Below the pieces are notes generated by a model. It was not told where the DNA came from, ran no database searches, and saw only the letters and a program-made list of their open reading frames with translations. Below are positions 45,765 to 60,300 of a DNA stretch of 64,000 bases, one piece after another. The DNA comes from Aspidiotus rigidus (lineage: Eukaryota > Arthropoda > Insecta > Hemiptera > Diaspididae): positions 1,984,001 through 2,048,000 of the forward strand of contig JAVHKY010000015.1 of NCBI GenBank assembly GCA_035079385.1, given 5' to 3'. The first letter of the stretch is position 1; every line of letters begins with the position of its first letter. The position numbers and the translations under genes were made by a program.

Positions 45765-46473
45765 TCAAGAGTTCTCAAGCGGATTCGTCGAGTCTTGAGC
45801 ATCTTGTTTCGCGTTGATCATCGACTGCATACGTACCAACTCAGAACGTTGACTGGGCGACATAGCTTCATACATTTTCACCGCCAGTTCGACCGTCATA
45901 TCAGAAGATTCCTGTGGAAAACGAAAAAGCGTTAAGACGCAAAAATTATCGAAGAAGCTCTTGAAGTTCGTCCTGAAAACTGAATGAGAAGATTGGAGAC
46001 CGACTTTTACCACAAATACTGTTCTGATAAATTATTCGACAAAGGCGGAGTTCGCAAGAAGACTTCTTTCCCTCTCCTTGAGTACTGTTTACAGACGGTG
46101 GTACCCATTTTAAATTTTTATACTTCGTATTCCATTGGAACCATCCTCTCCCCTGACGCACATCACCTTCGGCCCCAGAAATCTTGTTTTGTTTTATCAA
46201 TGTAATGATTCCCCCTTTTACCCATTCTCTCTTTGAAAAATTCTCTCGCTAAGCTATGGCCGTTGGGTTTTCACACTCAAACATCTTAGATAACTAATTA
46301 AAGCTCAAGAAATGGGTATTGTGTATTTTGGGCCATTTATCCACTAGGGTTGCTAAATATTTTCCCCTTGCAAGCAAAATTTCAGCTAGCTGATAGCTAA
46401 AAGCCGAATTCAGCTGAATTTTTACTCCTGAAAGACAGCTTTATCTAAACCTTTGTAAGTTAAAAGGCGATAG

Positions 46474-46509
<36 letters not shown>

Positions 46510-48015
46510 CTTTCCTGATTCCCGCAGGAAGAGAAAAAGTACTGGGTGTTCAAATGTCAAGTTCAATTGCTCCACTCTTTAGGCCAAACTGTTTTTGCCA
46601 AAGAATTGACAAAGATAAAAAAAAATTGGTTTCGGTTCAGTTCATCATTTCAGCTGTTCAGTATAGAAGCCTGTAATGCAGTCTTCTAACACAAACTGGA
46701 GAATAAGTATCTTCCACAGGTACGACAAAGTCCCATTTCTTCTGATCGTTTCATTTAGACTCGCATTGCCACATAACACTGATCAGCCAAAAATCAGCTG
46801 AATTTTTTCAAAATCCAAGAGCCAAATTTTTCAAGGTTCAAGTTTAAGCCAAAGACCAAGGCTGAAATTTTCTGGTTTGAACCCCTTTCCCCCTTCCTCT
46901 TAGAAGAAATATCTTACATCTTACTATGTCTTTACCATTTGGTCTTTGAAGTTCATTACAATAACTAATCAAAGTTAGAAAAATCTGCGCTCCATGTCCT
47001 CATTAGGGGAATCATTCGCTAGGAAGGCTACATATTTCATTCTTCTGGTCAACACATAGATCCCTCTGCCCCTTAGGAGAATTTTCTTACTGCGCCACTG
47101 CCGTCAGGTCTTTAAAATCTATCTTGATCAATTAATAAGATTCATCAATATCGTGTATTTCCAGCCGGTCATCAGCTAGAAGGGCTTCATGTTTCATCCT
47201 CAAATTTGAAAAATTCTTTTGCTCCACCACTGCTAATTGGTTTTCAAAATCTATCTCGATCCTCATGTCATAAACTCTGCCAGAACCCCTCACATAACTC
47301 GAAAATGTTTCCAAACAGTTCAAAGCGCACTCCCATTTGCATGTCTACGGTCACGAATTGTTTTCAAGTCTCGAAACGAGGTCAATGCCTCCACACACCT
47401 TAAAACCACAATTTGCCAGACAGACCGCGAGCATCGGTTTTCATTTCCTTAACTAGCACGAAATTTTGACAAACAAGGGCAAAGGCTGAACCGATTTTCA
47501 AACCACCATCAGACAAAAAAATAGCGCGAATTATAATGCGGAATCTTTCAATTCATTGTAGCAGTGCCGAAGTACGGTTTCGAAGTAGTAAAACTCTATT
47601 TAAAATAAACTTACAGAAATTGAGCATCTCATGTTTTGAAAGAACGAGTCCTTTTGTAGACTGGCCACATTCTGACCGATTAACGAATCCGGATCGATAT
47701 CGCCGCCTTCGTCCAATTGTCGACCGAACCATTGGACCATGAATTCGTTGTCGTCCCACTGGTGAACCTGAGAATAAATAATTGATAGATTATAATCACT
47801 TCTAGCAAAGGTAAGTCAATATTGTAAATGCGATATACACGCACATTCGACGTTCCCACTTCTTCGGCGAACCATCTTCTCACCATCGACACGACTTGCC
47901 CGTCGTTCAAATGCGGCTGAACGACTAATATCTGCCTCTTGATTTGATTCTGGATGACCAATCTACGCAGACGCCAATAGAAGATACGTCTAGCCTCTGG
48001 CCACGAAACAATGCC
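45765..48015 (-). CDS. ACC: ACC exons 25-27: C-terminal end
   Basis: Exon 47845-48015 reads [17 protein letters not shown] and [15 protein letters not shown]. Exon 47615-47767 reads [20 protein letters not shown]. The last exon (45765-45911) reads [15 protein letters not shown] and ends in TGA at 45765-45767. The 1.7-kb intron before the last exon holds a long T run at 46479-46507 and CAGCTG-rich low-copy sequence. Confidence 0.92.
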
Positions 48016-48349
48016 CTGCAAACAATCATGTTTCAAATTAATGACGAAATCTCAAATGACTTTTTTTATTGGGGGAGGTATAGGGTAAATGGAATATACG
48101 AGCGTTATCGAAAACCGGGTCGATCAGCGCTAGGGTCGAACACAAAAAAAAGACCGGGACAATGAGTGGACGGCGCAAATTATAAGTGAAAGCTTTCCTC
48201 GAATCGATCCAAGTAAATTTTTACAAAAAACTTGAATTTTACATTTACAAATTTTGTATTCTCAATTTTCCCGCAAAATGGCGATTCTCGAATTATTTTA
48301 GGATAATTCTAATAAAAATTCAGATCAGGGTTGCAAAAAAAATAAAACT

Positions 48350-48382
<33 letters not shown>

Positions 48383-51300
48383 TTTTTTTAGTTTAAACAG
48401 ATTTTATGTTTAAAACATGTTTCAAATATTATGGTTTTCAATTCCTGGTAAAAAAAAAAGTTTCAAATGTTTTAAACATTGTTTAAGACCGTTTTAAATC
48501 ATTCAATTATTATTTTGGACACATTTATGGATTTTTTTCGTTTTAAACACTTTTTGAATGTTTTGAACATCGGTTTTAAACATAGTTTAAAACATTAAAA
48601 CATCGTTCCAATTTTTTTTTTTTTACTTCTTCAACCCTGGAAAAATTGTCAAATATTCATTTTTAGTGAAGAATAGTAATGAAAATATGGAAAAAACAAG
48701 TTTTTTAATGTATTGAAAAAAACAATATTAAAACAAAAAAAAACGCGTCCCAAACATATTTCCGTTTGAAACACAATTTTGATTTTTTCGTGTTTTAAAT
48801 ATCGTTTGTTTAAAATACGTTTAAAATATCGCAACCCTGATTCAGATAGTAATAGCGTCCTGATTCCTTTATCAATGGATGATCAGCCTTGAATACGCAA
48901 TACTGATACTTCAAGCTTCAATTAAGTTACTTCATTGAAATAGATTTTGAAGATCAAATTAATGGCAATGATATAGCGAGAGAATTCTCTATAAAGTGCA
49001 TGGGAAAAAGAAGGTTCACTTCAAGTGTGAAACATGTAGCGCTTCTAGCGGACGATTCTTCCAAAAGGGTCGGTTACCCACTAGGAGCGCTACAATCGAC
49101 AACACCGATAAAAAAATGAGTATAAAATATGTCCTACCAATTTTTAAAGAAATCTCAGAACGATCCATTGGTTTCACAGAATGTAGGCAAAGTGCACTAA
49201 ATTTTTGCAAGCTAGATTACACCATGAAGAGAATATTGAGACCCAGCTTACCGTTATCACCCCCTTTTCGAGCATCCTGTTCGGCGTATCGTGTAGGTCG
49301 GCGAAGTGAACGGCAACTTGATGGAACATTGGCTTAAGCGTCATTTCGCGTTCGGAGATCAATGTTTCGAGTTTCGTCTTCTGATCGGCGGGCGCGTCCG
49401 CACTAGCCGTCAAATCCGATTTGTATTTTATTATCACAGGATCGATACGATGTATCGTTTTACGTATGTCTTTGTCCTTGAACTTGATCTCGACGATACC
49501 TTCCGGTTCGAGTACACCACCCCTGCGGAGAGTAAATTCACACATTAGTAAGTCCATTCTCCTCCCAAATTCTCGAGGCGATAGAAGTTTTCGATTCAAG
49601 ACAGAAGACACTATTTGAACATAGAAACATTTTCCTGGACAGTTGTACGTACCTGCAGTCAGGATCGGCATACATTTCGATGAAACCGGGATTTATGGTC
49701 GTATCAACGACAGCCCAAGCGCCTCCACGAAGTTCACCGAAAGGCGGTATGTAAGTTATGATGGGTTGGTTGTATATTCGCAGCTCGTCCACGATGTACG
49801 CTCCGAATTTCATGATTTGTTCGTACATATCTGTAAAAATTAAGATAAAAGAAAAAGTGATGAACCATCGATCGTTTATTCAATTACTGATTGAATCTGC
49901 GGACTAGAGAAGTTGCCAACTCCATTGCCCCTCGCTCTATCACTACAATTCCGGTAATACCTCACGTTAGGAACCACTTGAGAATTCCAAACTTACCTTT
50001 CATACCGCCAGAGAAACCTCTCCAGTTGGCAAAGATGAACAACGGTAGTCCTTCGTGTCCGAAATCTTTGATGGCTTGCGATGTCTTGTAGGCCGAGTCA
50101 GGGAACCACACTTGTCCGGCTTGAGAGACAGTCTATAAATTGAGAAATCATGCGCATTACGAACACGATAAAATATCCCAACAAGTCAATAATGGAAGCA
50201 ATTTCACCAACCTTAGCTTCGGACGAGAGGTTAGCCGGGTCAGCTGGTAAATTCACCTCGACAGTACGCGTTTCCACGGCGATTACACCAACAGGAATGC
50301 CTCCCAAACGAGCTCTTCCACAAACCACTGTCTGAGCCCACGGCTTCATAATTTCCTCCCAGGATCCACGATCGAAGAATCCAGACTCCCAGTCATTATT
50401 ATTGTTACCGCCTGGGCAAAAATACATTTCACATTACATACCTATTCTGAAAACCTTTCAAAGAACGAATGAATTCGATTTACGCACTCATTCTTCCAGC
50501 TAGCATCCAACGAGGATCGTACGGTATTTTCGTGGGTAAAAAGTCGATGAGACGATCGATTGGATCAGCTGGACTCACTACTGGTAATGGTGCACCTTGA
50601 TACTGAAATTTAGGAACAGATAATGTAAATCTTTTACAGTTTGTACTTTCATTTACAGATCTTATATTTGGGTACCATCTCACCTTCGGCATGTAAGAAA
50701 GCCACTTCAACACCGTATAAACACCGTCCAGGTCTCGTGTTTCCGTTTTATGAGATATGCCGTTATTATGCATGATCTGTATACCTCCCAATTGATTGTT
50801 CGAAGCGTAAACTTCGCGTCCCAATAACTACACGAAGATAAAAATAAATTTAGACCGCCCGGTCAGGACAACATATCGACCCGCCAACTGTTCGATTTCC
50901 TTACCTTGTTTAAGGCACTATATCCGGTCAAAATTACGTGAGAATTTTCTATCTGAATAACTCGTTGACCGAGACGCACCAGATAGGCTCCGATACCGAT
51001 AGCCCGGCACGTTACCAACGAGATGGTGACAATATCTTCGTAAGCTTTGGATGTTTCCCCAGCTATCATACCGGCGTATCTCAAGTTCTCCACGCCGAGA
51101 CCGTCATCTTTGCCGATAATATCGGTGATTCTGTAACGCGACTCACCCTCGTCCTCGATATGCTGGGCGCGTACAGAATTCAACGGCGATACCTTTTGAT
51201 AATCTTCCGGGGTTAGGTACAAGTATTTGAAACCCTGTAATAAGATCAACAATTCATTGCTTCTATTTTCTAATTTTCTGACGAGTAAATAAGGTTTTTC

Positions 51301-54300
51301 TTTCGTACCTTATCGGGTTCGTTCTGATCCTCCCAAGCGACTCTAAAAAGACTTTTAACTTCCTCGGCTAATCCAATACGAGCTCCGCTGTTCGCCGATA
51401 TGTAAACTCTCGGTATTTTCAACCGTCTCGCTTCTTTCGACGCCAGACAGAAGACCAAGTCTTCTAACGGGCCGAACGAGCCGATGTTTACCGTCAGATC
51501 ATTAGCGATGACGATGATATCACGCCCCATAGGGAATTCCGGTGTGCATAAGGTTATTCGCCACGCCACCATACCAATTTGATTCTCACCGGGCATGCGT
51601 TTTTGCTCCACTAATATATCATCTTGTAGCACGAGTTCTACGTAGTCAAATATCTTCTCCGGTTTGACGATCAATTCTGTAATTCAATTCAGAATAAACA
51701 CACCTAAAAGACGTAAGTACAGGAGGAGAAAAGTCGACTTACCCAAGGGGCGTTCTTCAATGAACTGTCTCCATAGTTTGTCTGCCATCTGGCGGAACAT
51801 ATCTGGAAAATCGTAGACGTAAGTAGTGCCGCTGCTCTGAGCTTGAAATCGTTTCTGCTGCAGGTAATCCTTGGTCATATACGGCGTAGAGACGGGCAAC
51901 CCGTGCATTGGTCCCTGTTTCGGTCCATACGCTTCCAATCTTATCTGGAATTATATTACACACGTAGTCTCGAAGGTTTTTTCAAATTGAAATTCCGAAA
52001 CATATGGTAATTCGAACCAGTGAAACGTCTGTAGCATCTTGTGATACGTTCACAGCTCCTGGATCGACTTCCAAAATGTTATACTTTTTCCGATATGCAA
52101 TATCGCAACTTACAATTCCGGTTTTCGGATCGGCGATTTCCTTATACAAACAGATGTCCAAGAAGTAACCGCTGTCATTCGATACACACAAGCGAATATT
52201 GCTCGTTTTGCTAGACGGCGTTAGTCGAATGGTCATTCGTAGCTCTGCTTGCAGCACTCGAAGTTTCCACAGCCGAGGGCCGTAACGTAGTACGATATTC
52301 GACACGTTGTCAGCGATCTAGGAATAACGTAATTATAACGAATGAATAACTTCATTTCGTTCGAGTGATTTGATACGATAGAAACGGGGAAAAAACTTAC
52401 TTTAGCTGGATCCATAATTACAGTGGGTACAAAGTTCAAGAATATGTGATTGCAGTCAGTGCGACGAGCGTACGGATGGCTGAAAGCTACTTCCAGCTCG
52501 TCCATCGCTTCGAGCAACACTCGTTCGCCTTCGTTTTGTAAGTACTCGAAAGACGCTTCTTTCGTGATCAGATCTTGATGGCGAATGATCGAACGAATGA
52601 AGAATCGGTAGTCGGTCACCTCTTGACCTTTGGCGACCTGAAATATGACAGTAGTAGGTAACTTGTTAGTAACTGATTTAGAAAAGAGATAGAATACTAA
52701 TTGATAAGAACGATCTTAATTGCTTCCTTTCACCTCGATAGTGACACGCTTGAAAAGAAAAGCGTGATAAGAAAATACAAGGATAAATATATTACAAAAT
52801 TCATTTTTAGAAAACAACTTTTTGAATCACCTAGTCACAAGGACTGAGACTTCAATTTCTTACAGGTTCTTATTTACAGTAGGTATCAAATATTAGTTTA
52901 ATCATTCTGTCATCACATTTGGATTGTTAAGCTTGAACACCACAAGGACTGAGGCTCAAATGTTCAACAGGTTCCTGTTTCTGGTATCAAACTTAGCTGA
53001 ATTATTCTCTGATTATCCAAGTTTAAATTTAAGCTATTGCTCAATTTGATTAGGTATAAAATAGGGACATCTTGGAAATTTGAGGCTCAGTTGATCAGTT
53101 CTCTTCTCATGATTTTGAAATTACAGTTTTTCATTTTGTTATCACATTTGGATTGCTATCAGGTTTAGCTCACAGATATCACAACTGCCATGAATGGCTA
53201 TCAGATTCAGCTTAAGTTCCATAACAACTACTAAGATTAGAATTTCCGACAGGTTCTTGTTTCTGGCATCAAACTTAGCTGTACCTACATCATTTGGTAA
53301 TCAGATTAATACAGTTCTCAGATTCAGCTTATCAGCTATGTGAGAAATTTGAGTCTCAGTTTTTGTGAATTTAAAATGATAAGTTTTCAAATCATCCTGT
53401 TACTATAATCAGATGGCTATCAGATTCAACCTTAACACACAAGTGCTGAGGCTCAAATTGCAACTAGGTTCTAATTTCTGATATTAAACTCGACTGAATT
53501 ATTCTATAGACCGATTCCACAGTGACGTCACAACACTGATAACAGTGATCACTGAGCAAGGAATATCCGCATATGTGTTTGATATTATTCGATACCACAA
53601 TTGTTGGTTCAATTGCCTTATTGATTCTCATAAGAATACACAGGGAACGTTTCTATCACACATTGATATCCCAAAATAAGAAATAAATAAGGAACCAAAG
53701 GTTCATATTTAGAATCCAGAAGTTCCAAAATATTCAAAAATGTACCGTTGTTTCCTTGTTTATTTCTCGTTTTAATGTATTAATGAATGATCGAAACGTT
53801 CTCCATGTATTCTTATGAGATCTTGAATGATGGCTGACCCAAAGCCAGCAGCAGAGAACAAGCATTTGACCAGAATTAAAGATTTTGACGTCACGTGGAA
53901 TCGGTCTATTAGTGAACTTAAAAAAATACAAGTATTAAATCCAGCAGCCACAAAAGCCAAGGCTCCAATTTTTGAGAGATTCCCATTTCTACAAATAGTA
54001 TCAAGCTCAGCCAGGTTATTCAATAACAAATGTGACCCGCGACGAGAAAAGGATGCTCATCGCCCATTGGCGCAAGAACACCATTTCTCTCTGATTGGAT
54101 ATCTAATCAGAGAGAAATGGTTTTCCTGTCAGTGGGCAATGAGCATCCTTTTCTTATCACAGGTCACAAATTTTTAAAAATTTGTTAGGAAAACATTGAA
54201 GCAACCTAATTATTGCATTTATTACCTATACTTAAATTTCAGATTCAGAAAATCAATGCTCAAATTTCTTAAAGGTTTCTATTTCTAGCATCAAAGTCAG

Positions 54301-57300
54301 CTGTATCATTCAGTTAATGCATTTAGTTTTGGATATTAGACAGCTGTATCAAAATTCAAAAGTCTTGGATTATTATAACTGGCCATATTGCAGGTGCGCC
54401 AGCGTCGATTGAAGAATTAATATTGATAAGCGGAGAAGGATTTTCAAGTTTTCTTCAAATTACTCAAAACGGAGCAATTTTGAATAAAAAACACTCAGGA
54501 TCAAATTGGAAAAGCGTAAAATTTCTTATAAGATGAATTGATCTTTAATTAAATCGGAGAAATTTTTCATTTCCCATAAAAATTACATTGAAGAAATTGT
54601 CGACAATAGCGACACTTACAATAGGCCCAGTTCGAATACCTACATAATTGCCATACAATTGACATGAGATTCAGTTTGTGGTCTGAGAGAGATCATGTTA
54701 TCATTTTATAATATAGGGTAGATTTAAATGTCTCAACAAATTTTGATATCAAGATTAACAATATTCTCTGAAAATAGAATTCTTGACAATAATATTGACC
54801 ATCCAGAACGCGTTTTAGAAGCTTAATTTTTCACACAATATAGGCCTACATACCTATTTTTAATAAGTTCAGCTTTGTTTTTGTACTAATGATATTTTAT
54901 ATATTACTAATAAATCTAACCAAACGTTAGAAAGAAAAAAGTCAATGAGCAACAGAATTAACGAAACATAAATCCTTGTGAAAAGGTAGATAAGTGATTC
55001 TTATCGTACTTCTGCTCCAGAATTTAATGCTGATTCTTCTTAAATATTAATTCATTCCGTTGAAATTCACTAATTATCATCATACTAATGATGTAAACGA
55101 ACAAAGAAGGAGAAAAAATATTATGCGTGAGAACAAACTTCAAGAACTGTTGACTCAAATAGTTTTACAAACTGAAATCAATTCTTATATCGATGGGAAA
55201 AAACCCTAGCTTTTTTTCTCGAGCAGAAATTTTGAGAAATACGAGTAAACACATGACTAACCTTGGCTTTCCCCAGATATAAATACATTTTTCGATTGGA
55301 CGTCGGCAACGCTTCCAAATTATAGGTCTTCATACGGTTCAATTCGAGTTGGAAAGCCATACCAGGCTCCAAATGACGATAAATACGATCTTCACAGAAG
55401 TTGTCGCAATTGCGGAAAGTAAAAAGTTTCGGGAATTGGCGCCTGAAAACGCAAAATATTTCATGAGTGAACAACTTAACGTCAGCACTTTCGATCATCA
55501 TCAAATTTTGTACTGAAAAAAATATTCCTCTTCTCAGCTAGGTACTCTTTCAGAACCCAACGATTATACTCAAGCCTGTTTCTCTTGGAGGTATCCATCT
55601 ACAAACCAGCATAAGGCAGAAAGCCCTCTCACCACGTTAAAGAAGTGAATGAGCCAAAATTGGGGGAGAGGTGGAATGGAACCATATTAATCTGTTTCAT
55701 AAGTGGCAGCATAGTCAGAAATGGGGAGGGTAGTCGAATAATTCCCTATCAACGACGAATATGTAGTAATTCAAGTGCCCAGAAGAAAAGAAGTCCTACT
55801 GTCCGTCATCTTCTAAATAACTTCATTATTCGTCACCACCTCACCTGTTCAACGCCAAAAACGTAATTCGTCGAATCGATTTTTGCTTCAAATCATTACG
55901 ATGTTTGTGACAGAAGTCGGCCATCATCTTCGCCAATTTTTCATCCTCCATATCACCATTGTCTTTGATGGCGATACACAATATGTGAATCGGCTCGACC
56001 TTGAAAAGTACCAACGGTCATTATTCAGAGAAAAGTATCTTCTTAATAATCCTTATAAACGTCGTCGAGAACACTCACCACTAAATGTTTTCCAGCTACT
56101 TCTGGTGCTTTCAACTGATCGTCTACGGACAAACTCACATTAATCGATGTACTTTGCGATTCGCTGCCACTTTCAACCGCTTCGATGATTTTGGGCGAGA
56201 CAACAGATGTCGACGAAAAATCATCGACCAGATCCAAAATCTCGTCCAAAGACGACTCGAAATCGCTGAAAGATTCGAACGCGGCCATGCAACCGGTTCT
56301 CTGACAACTATGGATGACAGTTGGGGTCGTAATAGGTTCTTCTTCCGTAGCCGCTCCGGCTACATGTTCGATCGTACCTTGAGGTACCACGTTCGCAACT
56401 TTTTGTCTGCAATGAATACAGTTTGTAGAATTACTTTTGTAAGAAAAGGCGTGACATAGCAATTGGCAACTTACCTATTCGGATGCGACGATGGAAGTAA
56501 GAATTGGAAATGCACCAGAGGTACTTCTCCGGATAGCTCCAGATGTTGTAGGCAAGTTAGATCGTACGAAATATATACACGACGCACGTACACCTATGAA
56601 AGAGCGGAAAGGAAATTCTCAAATTTCAAGCCACGTAGATGTAAATTAGGTAAGAGTACTCACCTCTAAAGCAGCATTGCACACTGCACGGTTGGTATGA
56701 TAGAAGAAGTCGTGCAGAATGTCAAAAATAGAAGTCTCCGATTGAATGAGTTTTTGCAAGTTTTCAGGGTGGAAATCGTGACCATACATGTCAACGGCGG
56801 ACAAGAAAATTGATTCCATTTGATTGTGTCGTAGCTCGTAGGCCGGTTGATGAGCGGCAATCAAAACCTAGGAAATTGAAGACCACGTTAACGAAAAAGC
56901 TATGTGACGAGTTAGAGGTCAAGAAAAAGACTAAATACCTGTCTTGCTCGCAGAGCTACACGGGAGTGCTCGGCACGATTCAGAGACGTGAGCTCGTTCA
57001 ACGTGGTCGCCAGCTCATCGGTCAAGCCCGGCTCATTGGACCACAAATGGTCGATTAGCATGGTCACTAGCATATTCTTCTTCGCTACCTAGAATTCAAA
57101 AAGTACTTCGAAGTTTTTGTCTAGTCTCCTCGAATGACTTTTACGTGAACAGTCGACGTACCTGATTATGAGAGAAAATAGTCGAGGTAACCGCGGCCAT
57201 GTCGTCTTTGTATTTTTCGCGCAACGCAGTTACGCACTTATCGTAGTGTCCTATAAAAGAAAGAGTGGTTTTCTTGATAGATCGCATCATAAAAAGATTA

Positions 57301-60300
57301 ACTTAATCACCAAACGTGACATAAGTAAAGCTCAGATGTCGTGATGCTCTAAGCTAACCTGAATCAAACCTACCTTGTAAAAATTGACTTTCGACGTCGT
57401 AGTACTGCCGCAAAAGCTCGTGCACGGCAGCCTTCATACGTCCTCGAATACCGTTACGGTACCTCTGTACCAGCTGGATGATACCCTGAGTTTGCAGGAA
57501 GAAATTATCTCTTTCCGTGCGTTTTTGAAGCGTAGCGGCATGACTATGAAGAGAAAAGAATTGTTTAAGAAATGTATTCGATTTTCAAATTGTGGATAAA
57601 ACGGTGAGAAAAATTACCTATCTATCACATTAGCTATTTGTTGACTAGGAAATTGAGCTAATACCGACGTTATATTACGTTCGTATAAGGTCATCAGTCT
57701 ACGTATTTTCTTCTCGACCGACACTGGTATCCGACCCGAGATAGTCGATATCACTTCCTAAAATAAATCAAAATGCATCGTAAGTATAGCACTTATCATT
57801 TATTATGTTAGTGGGTACTCTTTACTAACTTGTAATTCCAACAGGGGCAAGCTCGGATCACGCAACGTGTTCATAAACTTTTCTATCACCTCCTGCACAC
57901 GTATCTGATGATACGGATCCGGTAGACAATAACCGCCGAGAATATTGTCCAACATCTGTCGATAACTGTTGTGCACGTGGTTTAATTTGTCACCCAAAAT
58001 CGGCGTTGATACATCCAATTCTGGGAACTGCCCTTTGTAATCTTGAGCACGCGTCACCAACGATGGATCGTCCAGCTCTAGAGTCGCGATTAGTGAACCA
58101 GCGTCCAGAACAGCACCAGGTCTTTTAACGTAGAATACGCATCCCGTTTCGCCGGCCGTCAAGGTCATCACCATTTTCATCACCTGTGCGTGAGAAGGTA
58201 AAATGTTACGAATACTCAACACTGTAGTTCGATCAAGATGATGATTGTTGAGTATCTTACCTCGATTTCAGCAAAAGCTTGGCCTTTCGAAACGTGACCG
58301 CCGTCGTCGACCAAGTAGCTGAGTAATTTCCCGGCTGATGGAGATCGCAACAGGGACGGATCGTTTTCCTTTTCAAACACGCAAGTTTGATTACCGATCA
58401 CAATACGATACCGGTCTACTTCTTCGCGCATGTATGTTGTAAAACTGGAACTGTCCACGGATAGTAAAATGCCTGTTCATGATCGGAAAAACATTAATAT
58501 TCTCCACAAAACTGGTACAAAAGAATTTTTCGCAGAATTGGAATATACACGTATGAAAGATATCAGATATGTTACACGCTTTTTCATAGTCCAATTTTCA
58601 GAGACGAGACTCCTCAAAGGAAGAGTAGAGCTATAGAGTTCGAAATATTTGTAAGTTGTGCGCTACTAAGATATTTGGGCTCACAATGCGAGCTAGGACT
58701 ACAGTTATGGCGACAAATCAATTGAAATTCCGAAGTCGGTAAAGGTCATTAATTAGGTATCCGTGTCCTACCTTCACATGAGGACGCAGATCTAGAAGTT
58801 TTGAAGTGACTATCAGCACCGAGAAGTTGGTCAGGCTCAATAAGCTCACAAAGCGGACTAAAATTACCCCCCCTCCCTCTACTTTTTTCCCTATGAGGAG
58901 GAAAAATTATAAAGAAATCGATGAGAAAATGTTCAAAAATTTTTCAAGTTCCTTAGGCCAATCAAGTTATGTAAGCCCAGCCTCTAAGCGGATGGAAACG
59001 TGGAGAGGAGCCCAAAATATTTCATGCAACCTGAAGTCGGCCAGTATCATTAGGATCACCATATACATGGACTGGAAAATCCCAAGAGAAAATTAACCTT
59101 CTGATCTTCGAATGAAAGAAAAAGGCGAACATGAGTACGAGTTGACATTATAATCAAAAGGTTTTGACATTCGTTCTGATCTTCATTTGCTATTTGCTAG
59201 GTATCTTCTTCGGACAGGGGGGGGGGGTGGAGGAGGAGGATTTTAAAGGTTATTCAATTCTTTTGTACTACGAAAGTTTTCAAAAATTCAAGTCTGTCAA
59301 GGTCATTAGGCCTGACTCCAGGCCTCTTCCATCTCAGATCCGGAAGTTGTGATAAAATTATAAAAAAAAAGTCGGTAAAATTAAAAATTGTTAAAAATTA
59401 ATAAAATAAGTTATATCTAAATATTCTATTCAGGCGCGGATCCAGACGATCACTTTGGGAGGGGAAACAATCCAAAAAAAGTTTGAAGGATTTTTTTTTT
59501 TTTTTTTCTTCTTCTTTACATTTTCTTCGATACTACAGATTTGTTTTTGTTTTTTTTGGGGGATTTTTTTTTTTTTTTTTTTTTTGGGGGGGGGGGGAAA
59601 TTCCCCCATTTCTCCCCCCGTGGATCCGCGCCCGCTATTGTAAATAAAATTATAAATTTACTTGAACCTAATTCTAAATTAAATCCTGGAATAAACTCAC
59701 ATTCACTTTTATAGAAATCAAATGAAAGGCGTGATAATTCTATTAATAGAATTATTATTAATAATAAAAATGAAAAGTTGAATTGAAAACTTGAATATTT
59801 TGATTTACTAGCGGTTGGCGTCGCGCCTCCGGCGCGCCTGACCGCTAGCTGTGTGTTGAGTAGATATCTGTGTTTTATAGGTATCTGTATCTTGTAGGTA
59901 TGTGTGTTTTGTAGATGAATTTTTAAAAAAGAAACAGTGGAAAGAGTTATGCAAAATTTACAACTATTCAGGTCAAAAATAAGAAAATAGACACCAAAAA
60001 CTGCGACTGTACTTATAAAAATATATCAAAGTTCCGAGTCGCACAAAAATAAAATCACCAAATTAAATTTTTTACACACTAATTCACTTGAGAGCTGACT
60101 TAACGCGTGAAGCCTGTATTCATCGCAGCAGAATACAGACAAATCCATTGACATTTTGCCAGTCCCTAAGAAAACACACGGACAACAGGTAAAAAAAAGG
60201 GTAATTTCCGCTAGCCCATACGCAGTGCGCACCGTGTCTAGACATTGGTTCTTGTATGAGATACCGGATGTAAAATCCTTTATGTAGGTGTTTTTAAAAC

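Larger units (their letters stand above)
52830..54320. repeat. Degenerate repeat in the 2.6-kb ACC intron
   Basis: CAGGTTCTTRTTTCTGGTATC and AACTTAGCTGAATTATTC-like words recur near 52865, 52970, 53250, 53465 and 54285. TCAGATTCAGC and GACTGAGGCTCAAAT words also recur. Two inverted-repeat elements are nested in it. Confidence 0.6.

Noticed and set aside
56085..56459. 124-codon plus-strand frame
   Set aside because: Antisense shadow of an ACC exon.
59455..59643. Phe- and Gly-rich open frame
   Set aside because: Translation of homopolymer runs inside a MITE.
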